The position numbers and the translations under genes are program-made. Shown piece by piece: positions 57,366 through 64,000 of a stretch of 64,000 bases of DNA; the first letter of the stretch is position 1; each line of letters begins with the position of its first letter. This stretch comes from Dehalococcoidia bacterium (GTDB taxonomy: Bacteria > Chloroflexota > Dehalococcoidia > GIF9 > AB-539-J10): contig PWUU01000048.1 of the NCBI GenBank assembly GCA_003562475.1, forward strand, positions 52,206 through 116,205, read 5' to 3'. The notes under the pieces are model-generated. The model was not told the DNA's origin. It saw only the letters and a list, made by a program, of their open reading frames with translations, and searched no databases.

Positions 57366-59501
57366 ATGCCAGCAAAGCTCATGCCGGGGAAGCCTTATCC
57401 TCTGGGCGCCACCTGGGACGGCGAGGGTACCAACTTCGCACTGTATAGCGAGAACGCGGAAAAGGTTGAACTCTGCCTCTACAACCCCGCCGATCCCACT
57501 GAAGAACAGGCGCGGTTCACCCTTAAGGAAGTGGCGGGCTACGTCTGGCACGGCTACGTCGAAGGAGTGAAGCCGGGAGACCTGTACGGCTACAGGGTAT
57601 ATGGTCAGTACCAGCCGGAATCCGGACTGCGCTTCAATCCATCAAAGCTGCTGATGGATCCCTACGCCAGGGCATTGAGCGGAGGGGTCAACTGGGATAC
57701 GGCCGTGTTCGGATACCGAAGAGATTCCGAAGAGGCAGACCTCAGTTTCGACGACAGAGACGATGCGGAAGGAGTGCCGAGGTGCGTCGTTATCGATCCA
57801 GAGTTCGACTGGGAAGGAGATCGCCATCCACGAACGCCCTGGCACCGAAGTGTCATCTACGAGACGCATGTGAAGGGGATTACGAAGGAGCTTGACGCGA
57901 TCCCCGAGGGACTGCGCGGCACCTATGCCGGTATGGCGTCGGAGCCGGTGATCAGGCACCTGTCTGATCTGGGCGTTACAGCGGTTGAGCTACTGCCAGT
58001 TCACGAGTTCGTCGATGAACACCACCTGATTCAGCGTGGTCTGAAGAACTACTGGGGATACAACACGCTGTCTTTCTTCGCACCGACAGTGCGCTATTCG
58101 AATTCGACGGATCATGGGCAGCAGGTGAGCGAGTTCAAGCAGATGGTCAAGGCGCTCCATGCGTCTGGTATTGAGGTCATACTCGACGTCGTCTACAACC
58201 ACACCTGCGAGGGTAACGAGCTTGGCCCCACACTGAGCTACCGCGGCATCGACAACCCAACGTACTACAGACTCGTTCCCGACAACCCGCGCTACTACAT
58301 GGACTATACCGGCACGGGAAACAGTCCTAACATGCGCCATCCACAGGTGCTCAAACTGATCATGGACAGCCTGAGGTACTGGGTGCAGGAGATGCACGTT
58401 GATGGCTTTCGCTTCGACCTGGCGGCAACCCTGGCGCGGGAGCTGCACGACGTCGACCGGCTGTCGGCCTTCTTCGACATCATCCACCAGGACCCCATCA
58501 TCTCAAGGGTCAAGCTCATCGCCGAGCCGTGGGACGTTGGGGAAGGAGGCTATCAAGTGGGCAACTTCCCGGTGCTGTGGACCGAATGGAACGGGGACTA
58601 CCGCGATACAGTCCGCCGTTTCTGGCGAGGCGATGACGGACACGTCGACCGTGTTGCCACACGTCTTTCCGGAAGCAGCGATCTGTACGAGGAGACCGGG
58701 CGCCGTCCCTATGCGAGCATCAATTTCGTCACAGCTCACGACGGCTTCACTCTCCGAGACCTCGTGAGCTACAACGAGAAGCACAACGAGGCCAACGGAG
58801 AGGAGAACCGGGATGGAGCAGATGAGAACATGTCGTGGAACTGCGGCGCCGAGGGACCGACAGATGACGAAGCTATCAACACACTGCGCGAACGCCAGGC
58901 GCGAAACCTGTTCGCGCTCCTTTTCCTCTCGCAGGGGGTCCCCATGGTACACGGGGGCGACGAGATCTGGCACACGAAACAGGGCAACAACAACACCTAC
59001 TGCCAGGATAACGAGCTCAGCTGGTACAACTGGTCGCTTGATGCAGCCGGAGAGAGGATGCTGGAGTTCGCTTCGAAGATGGCAGCGTTTCGACGCGACA
59101 ACCCTGTGCTGCGACGGCGTAAGTTTTTCCTCGGCAGGCGCATCCGGGGCACGGATATCAAGGACATCATGTGGCTCAGGGCAGACGGCCAGGAAATGAG
59201 TGAAGAGGATTGGGACTCCTCCTGGCTTCGTTGCATCGGGGTGCTGCTGAGCGGCCGGATGCCGGGCGAGATCAATGAACGAGGAGAGCCGGTGAAGGGC
59301 AATACGTTGCTCATCCTGCTCAATGCGTACCATGAAACCATCGAGTTCAAAGTTCCACAGGGCCTGGTCGACGGACGGTGGACCCTGGAGCTTGACACCC
59401 GCAGGGCATTCGTGGGCGACGACGAGCCGAAGGTCGCTGCCGACGAAGTGGTGCGGATTGGCGATCGCTCACTAATGGTGCTGTCGCTTCCACAGAACTA
59501 G
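57366..59501 (+). CDS. glgX: Glycogen debranching enzyme GlgX-like (GH13)
   Basis: [90 protein letters not shown]. Confidence 0.95.
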   Translation: MPAKLMPGKPYPLGATWDGEGTNFALYSENAEKVELCLYNPADPTEEQARFTLKEVAGYVWHGYVEGVKPGDLYGYRVYGQYQPESGLRFNPSKLLMDPYARALSGGVNWDTAVFGYRRDSEEADLSFDDRDDAEGVPRCVVIDPEFDWEGDRHPRTPWHRSVIYETHVKGITKELDAIPEGLRGTYAGMASEPVIRHLSDLGVTAVELLPVHEFVDEHHLIQRGLKNYWGYNTLSFFAPTVRYSNSTDHGQQVSEFKQMVKALHASGIEVILDVVYNHTCEGNELGPTLSYRGIDNPTYYRLVPDNPRYYMDYTGTGNSPNMRHPQVLKLIMDSLRYWVQEMHVDGFRFDLAATLARELHDVDRLSAFFDIIHQDPIISRVKLIAEPWDVGEGGYQVGNFPVLWTEWNGDYRDTVRRFWRGDDGHVDRVATRLSGSSDLYEETGRRPYASINFVTAHDGFTLRDLVSYNEKHNEANGEENRDGADENMSWNCGAEGPTDDEAINTLRERQARNLFALLFLSQGVPMVHGGDEIWHTKQGNNNTYCQDNELSWYNWSLDAAGERMLEFASKMAAFRRDNPVLRRRKFFLGRRIRGTDIKDIMWLRADGQEMSEEDWDSSWLRCIGVLLSGRMPGEINERGEPVKGNTLLILLNAYHETIEFKVPQGLVDGRWTLELDTRRAFVGDDEPKVAADEVVRIGDRSLMVLSLPQN

Positions 59502-59612
59502 CTGCTGACCCATTGCAACACAGTCACAGTACAGCGCGTTGGACGCCATGCGAACCGGGATGGTTCTAATCTACGGAATCATGGAATAGTGTGAGGTCAG
59601 AGGAGGTATGAC

Positions 59613-59918
59613 ATGCCACGAATGCTTTCTGCCGAAGCCGAGAGGCTTCTCTCAAATGTCCCCGACCAGTTCACGTTCAGCTGTTGCGACGGCAGCGTGT
59701 TCTGGAACTTGCGCGACCTGGCTCGAGCGGTGAGCAGCATGGATCACAGGGTATTCTCCTATCACGTCAGCAGCGAGAAGAATGACTTCGCGAACTGGGT
59801 GTCTGACGTAATTGGTGATCATACGCTCGCCCGCGAGCTATGGAAGACCAAGAACTCCTCGACCACACTACGCCGCCTCACGGAGCGCATTGCATTCCTC
59901 GAATCACGCAGGAACTGA
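59613..59918 (+). CDS. DUF5752-like protein
   Basis: FSCCDGSVFWNLRDLARAVSSMDHRVFSYHVSSEKNDFANWVSDVIGDHTLARELW; ggaggtatgac RBS. Confidence 0.75.
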   Translation: MPRMLSAEAERLLSNVPDQFTFSCCDGSVFWNLRDLARAVSSMDHRVFSYHVSSEKNDFANWVSDVIGDHTLARELWKTKNSSTTLRRLTERIAFLESRRN

Positions 59919-61037
59919 GTAGAGCTGAGTGCAGACCCTGGAAAATGGCGTCTGTAAGGGCAGTCGTCACCTGACGCTGATGTACCACGCGGACATTGGC
60001 GAGGCCAGGAGCAACAGAAGACGGAAACTGTCGGCGACCATGCTCAAGATGGTGGTCATCTGCCTGGATGAAGGCACTGTGATGATGTCGGGGGTGGTGG
60101 CTGGCTTCACACGGGTTCAAGAGAGGAACGGACGACACGCTGCCGGAAAGATGCTTCACACTCCCGGGATGTGGAAAGTACCCTTCAGTCTCGGAGTGTG
60201 CCATAGAGAATGACGAGAAAATGATAAGCGAGTGTGATGAAGCGAGGGATGGGATCTAGATTCGGGAATTCAGGAATCTCGAGTTTGCCCATCCTCTTAC
60301 ACCCAATTCATACGCACTGCTTTCATGCTTTCGGATTTTCGGGTTTTCTGATTTGTGAGGTTTCATCGTGTCGGTCTGCGTACGCGTGGGTCCGAGCTTG
60401 TGGCCACATAAAGTGCGCGATTGTCACTGCAGATACTCTTCACCCTCCGGCACTTTTGGTATCACGTATGTCTCCAGGTCTATCCGGACATGTGTCGCGC
60501 CCAACTGTGCTGCATCGGTTTTCCCACACGATTCTTGTCCCCCGTGACCGGCATGTCCTTGACAGATCCATCATGGTCTGGCACGTTAGGAGTTGCCCCA
60601 GGTCACCAGGCGGTCATAAAAGGCCAGACAACCCGGGGAGGGACGGTCTTTCGAGTCCTGAGACCTACACGTTGATGGACAACGAGGACAAGAGCACCCG
60701 GGGGACTGCGTCATAATGAGGCTGTGAGGTTGCCTGGGGTTTTCTGTTGTCCAAGGGTATCGGCTACGTTGGTTGCGAGCCTCTTCCATCCACTGTGCCC
60801 CCCGGCTATTGCAATACGCGCAGGCGACCTGAGAACAGGTCGCCAATCGCAAAGGCACCATTCAACTCTGCGACCTCCTGCAATGCAGATACGCGTGTGC
60901 ATGAACGCGGCCTGGCAGTGCTCAGAACCCGGGAGCTGCCCTGCGTCTACAATCTACAACGCGTGTGGAGCAGGGTGGTGGGTTAATGAACCTTGATAAT
61001 TGCCGGTCAGGAAGATAAAGTCTGATAACAAGAAGAG

Positions 61038-63182
61038 ATGGACAAGACAAACTCGCCGGGTTCTCAAAGCAGGATGGTGTCTACGAGTTGCTACTACGAC
61101 TGTGGTAGCCGTTGTATCGTGACGATCTTCGTTGACGACGGCAAGGTCACCAGAGTGAGCACCGATGACGGGCCAATGCCTGGCCTGAAAGCCTGCCCCC
61201 GGGGACTTGCCTGGAAAGAAGTGGTATATGCCGAGGATCGCCTCACACAGCCTCTGAAGAGGGTTGGCCCGCGCGGCAGCGGGAAGTTTGAGCCCGTTTC
61301 GTGGGAGGAGGCCCTGGATACGGTAGCCAGGGAGCTTCAGAGGGTTAAGGACCGGTACGGGGCGACAGCCGTTTTTCTCATGGACCACTACGGTTCCCTG
61401 AGCCCGCTGCACGGCGTTCAGAAAGCCGGCCGCCGCTTTTTCTCCCTCTTCGGCGGTTGCACGACCTGGTGGGGCAACTTTTCCCGCGAAGCGGCGACCT
61501 TTTCCTCCCTGGCAACTTTCGGAACCATCTCAACCGGGAACAGCCGGGACAATTTCCTCCATTCCAGGCTGATTATCCTGTGGGGCTGGAACCCGGTGGT
61601 TACTCGCTTCGGTCCAGACACCATGTACTATCTGTCACAGGCGAAGAAGGCCGGAGCGAGGATCATCTGCGTTGACCCGAGATATACCATCTCGGCCAAA
61701 GCCCTGGCCGAGCAATGGGTGCCCATAAAGCCGGGGACGGATGCCGCCCTGCTCATCGCCATGGCATACGTAATGATTGGCGAGGACCTTTGCAACCGGC
61801 TCTTCATAGAGACTTACACTGTGGGATTTGAGCAATTCAGTGATTACGTCCTGGGAAAAGAGGACGGGCTGCCCAAGACACCTGAGTGGGCGGAAGGCAT
61901 CACCGGCGTGCCCGCCAAGACCATAGAACGGCTGGCCCGGGACTACGCCACCATCCGACCTGCGGCGCTTTGTGCCAGCTGGGCACCGGGGAGAACCGCG
62001 TTCGGGGAGCAATACCACCGCGCGGCAAGCACGCTGGCGGCGATGACCGGCAATATAGGGGTTACGGGTGGCTACGCGTCTGGCGGTGTCGGCCGCCTGG
62101 CCATGGGCTACCTTGGCCAGACTCTGCCCGTACCGGAGAGACCGACGCCGCTGGTGCATGGCGCCAAGGTCTATGATGCCCTCCTTGGAGGACAGTCTGG
62201 AGGTTACCCCAGCGACATAAAGCTGCTCTACGTCGTGGGCTGCAATATGCTGAACCAGTTTCTGAATACCAACAAAGGAGTGGCTGCCCTGCAGGCGCCG
62301 GAGTTCATAGTCGTCCATGAGCTTTTTCTCACCCCCACCGCCCGCTACGCCGACATTATCCTCCCCGTCACCACGGCCTTGGAGCGCACGGATATCGGGC
62401 AGCCGTGGGGAGGAGGACCTTACTTCATCCACATGGACCGGGCGATAGAGCCATTGCCTCAGACGAAGTCGGATTTAGCCATATTCACGGAACTGGCCGC
62501 CCGGCTGGGCATAAGCGGCTACAGCGATAAGTCTGACGAGGAATGGCTGCGGGAGTTTGCCGCTGCCACCCCTGATCTTCCCGAATACGGGGTCTTCAAG
62601 CGCAAAGGGGTTCACTACATTCCGCTCGAACGCCCCCTGGTGGCCTTCCAGAGGCAGATCGAAGATCCCGCTCATCACCCCTTTCCCACACCCTCAGGCA
62701 AGATCGAGATATACAGCCAGACGCTGGCTGAGATGAACAATCCTCTCCTTCCTCCCATCCCCAGGTACATTGAAGCCTGGGAAGGCCCCGGTGACCCGGT
62801 CGCAGACAAGTATCCCATTCAACTGGTCAGCCCCCATTCCCATGCCAGAGTCAACTCCTCGCTATTCAATATCCCCCGTCTCAAGGCATTGGCCGATGAC
62901 GCCGTCTGGCTGAATCCAAGAGACGCACAGCCGCGAGGCATCGTTAGCGGCGACAGGGTCAAAGTGTTTAACGATCGCGGGCGGCTGCTGGCGACGGCCC
63001 GGGTGAACGAGAGTATCATGCCCGGAGTTGCCAGTTTGGATGCCGGTTCATGGCTTGCCCCGGATGCTCATGGCCTCGACCACGGAGGCTGCGTAAACGT
63101 GCTTACCAAAGATGAAGCATCTCCGGGAGGTTCCTACGCCCATAACAGCTGCCTGGTTCAGATTGAGAAAGCCAGTCAATAG
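61038..63182 (+). CDS. Molybdopterin oxidoreductase (DMSO reductase family)
   Basis: CYYDCGSRCIVTIF...GLKACPRGLAWKEVVYAEDRLTQPLKRVGPRGSGKFEPVSWEEALDTVARE; C-terminal MopB domain LVSPHSHARVNSSLFNIPRL, WLNPRDAQPRGIVSGDRVKVFNDRG. Confidence 0.95.
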   Translation: MDKTNSPGSQSRMVSTSCYYDCGSRCIVTIFVDDGKVTRVSTDDGPMPGLKACPRGLAWKEVVYAEDRLTQPLKRVGPRGSGKFEPVSWEEALDTVARELQRVKDRYGATAVFLMDHYGSLSPLHGVQKAGRRFFSLFGGCTTWWGNFSREAATFSSLATFGTISTGNSRDNFLHSRLIILWGWNPVVTRFGPDTMYYLSQAKKAGARIICVDPRYTISAKALAEQWVPIKPGTDAALLIAMAYVMIGEDLCNRLFIETYTVGFEQFSDYVLGKEDGLPKTPEWAEGITGVPAKTIERLARDYATIRPAALCASWAPGRTAFGEQYHRAASTLAAMTGNIGVTGGYASGGVGRLAMGYLGQTLPVPERPTPLVHGAKVYDALLGGQSGGYPSDIKLLYVVGCNMLNQFLNTNKGVAALQAPEFIVVHELFLTPTARYADIILPVTTALERTDIGQPWGGGPYFIHMDRAIEPLPQTKSDLAIFTELAARLGISGYSDKSDEEWLREFAAATPDLPEYGVFKRKGVHYIPLERPLVAFQRQIEDPAHHPFPTPSGKIEIYSQTLAEMNNPLLPPIPRYIEAWEGPGDPVADKYPIQLVSPHSHARVNSSLFNIPRLKALADDAVWLNPRDAQPRGIVSGDRVKVFNDRGRLLATARVNESIMPGVASLDAGSWLAPDAHGLDHGGCVNVLTKDEASPGGSYAHNSCLVQIEKASQ

Positions 63183-63788
63183 TTAGCCTCCGCCGCTTCC
63201 GCCGTCCGGAGTATATAATTCCAACAGCCCTATTTGTGTTCCATTATCGCTGACGGTCTACACAACTTCTACAAGGCGATAGACCTTGCAATCTGATTCA
63301 GACTACTTCCTCGTGTCACACGACAATCCAGCTGGTCTGCAGGTCAGCAGTGTGCTGGATGCAGCACAACGCTATCTGCTGATCGTAACTTGAAGGCACC
63401 TGGTGTGCTCGGTAGCCTCCCGTGTGTCCGTGACGACCTTCGACGGCTGGACGTTCGCCTGTACGGAATGGTCGCCATATGGTCATAGTCTCATCAAATC
63501 CCGGAAACCAGGCACACTAAGAGCTTTCCGGCCATCATTTGTTGGCGAATGCGAGTGCGCGACTGCCGGCAAGGCAGTAACGGTTGAAAAGTACTTAGCC
63601 CATTTAGTTCCTACTGGCCAATCTGTGACGGGACCCCTGGCGTTGATACTCGCCGGTAGCTTTGTTCCAGGTGTCAGCCAGCCAGAAATCAGGAGAGCCA
63701 GATGCCCGGTATTCGAAGACATACCCAGGTTGGTCCGGTTTGATCGTGCCCCTGCCCTCACGATAGGGGCTGGCTGAGTTATCGCGTG

Positions 63789-63998
63789 TCATCTGTCCGG
63801 CACGGTAATCCAGATACCCATCTCCCCCGGTTCCAGGGCCATGCGTTGTACCCTCTCCACTGCATCTTCATACTGTGCGTCGAAGTTAGTCACGAGCAGA
63901 GAGAAGTCGATCAAGCACCGCTCCAGACTCTCCTGACTCTCGAACACAGCCACATGATGAAAATGCTCACCGGGTGCGACAACAAGCTGAGTGTGCTC
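63789..63998 (-). CDS. Partial hypothetical CDS running off the window end
   Basis: Hand translation EHTQLVVAPGEHFHHVAVFESQESLERCLIDFSLLVTNFDAQYEDAVERVQRMALEPGEMGIWITVPDR*. Confidence 0.5.
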   Translation of the reverse strand, partial: EHTQLVVAPGEHFHHVAVFESQESLERCLIDFSLLVTNFDAQYEDAVERVQRMALEPGEMGIWITVPDR

Positions 63999-64000
63999 GA

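Noticed and set aside
60234-60716. 160-aa ORF between the DUF5752 gene and the molybdoenzyme gene
   Set aside because: No protein-like motif, no RBS, composition looks random
1-64000. Phage-defence island, prophage, transposon, rRNA or tRNA genes
   Set aside because: No recognisable signature found by eye; small tRNAs could be missed without tRNAscan-SE

Overview
64 kb of dense bacterial chromosome carrying anaerobic metabolism and redox-defence genes. The gene content suggests an obligate anaerobe, possibly Chloroflexota/Dehalococcoidia-like, but that taxonomy is inference only. Recognisable modules: split methylmalonyl-CoA mutase (0-2.2 kb, -); glycyl radical enzyme plus activase (6.6-10.2 kb, -); UspA/flavodoxin/ArsC/desulforedoxin/ferritin-like block (13.2-16.0 kb), including a 40-aa desulforedoxin ORF missing from the supplied track; porGDAB (17.4-20.3 kb, -); dnaJ; a DUF2953 + GerW/YtfJ-like pair; larC-larB-larE nickel-pincer cofactor operon with no larA in the window (29.8-32.7 kb, +); trmO operon; korDABG (38.9-41.6 kb, +); a two-component system; glycosyltransferase/glgX/DUF5752 cluster; a DMSO-reductase-family molybdoenzyme. 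No rRNA, phage, integrase, transposase or cas genes were recognised, and no tRNA was seen by eye. Main second-look items: (1) two related candidate structured RNAs at about 37.5 and 41.9 kb, sharing a 3' block and a closing stem with one compensatory change; (2) an ilvD 'mini-gene' joining the N- and C-termini with most of the enzyme missing; (3) an SDR gene with an internal deletion; (4) a gene-decay patch at 46.1-46.8 kb (HtpX-like and PLP-decarboxylase remnants, 28-bp direct repeats); (5) the orphan lar operon; (6) a 588-aa transglutaminase-like protein with a possible second degenerate core; (7) a Fe-S HhH-like protein, an 18-aa ORF and a 14-bp perfect inverted repeat at 42.7-43.7 kb. I found no convincing complete novel defence-type or multi-gene system. 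All family names come from reading the protein sequences, with no database search.
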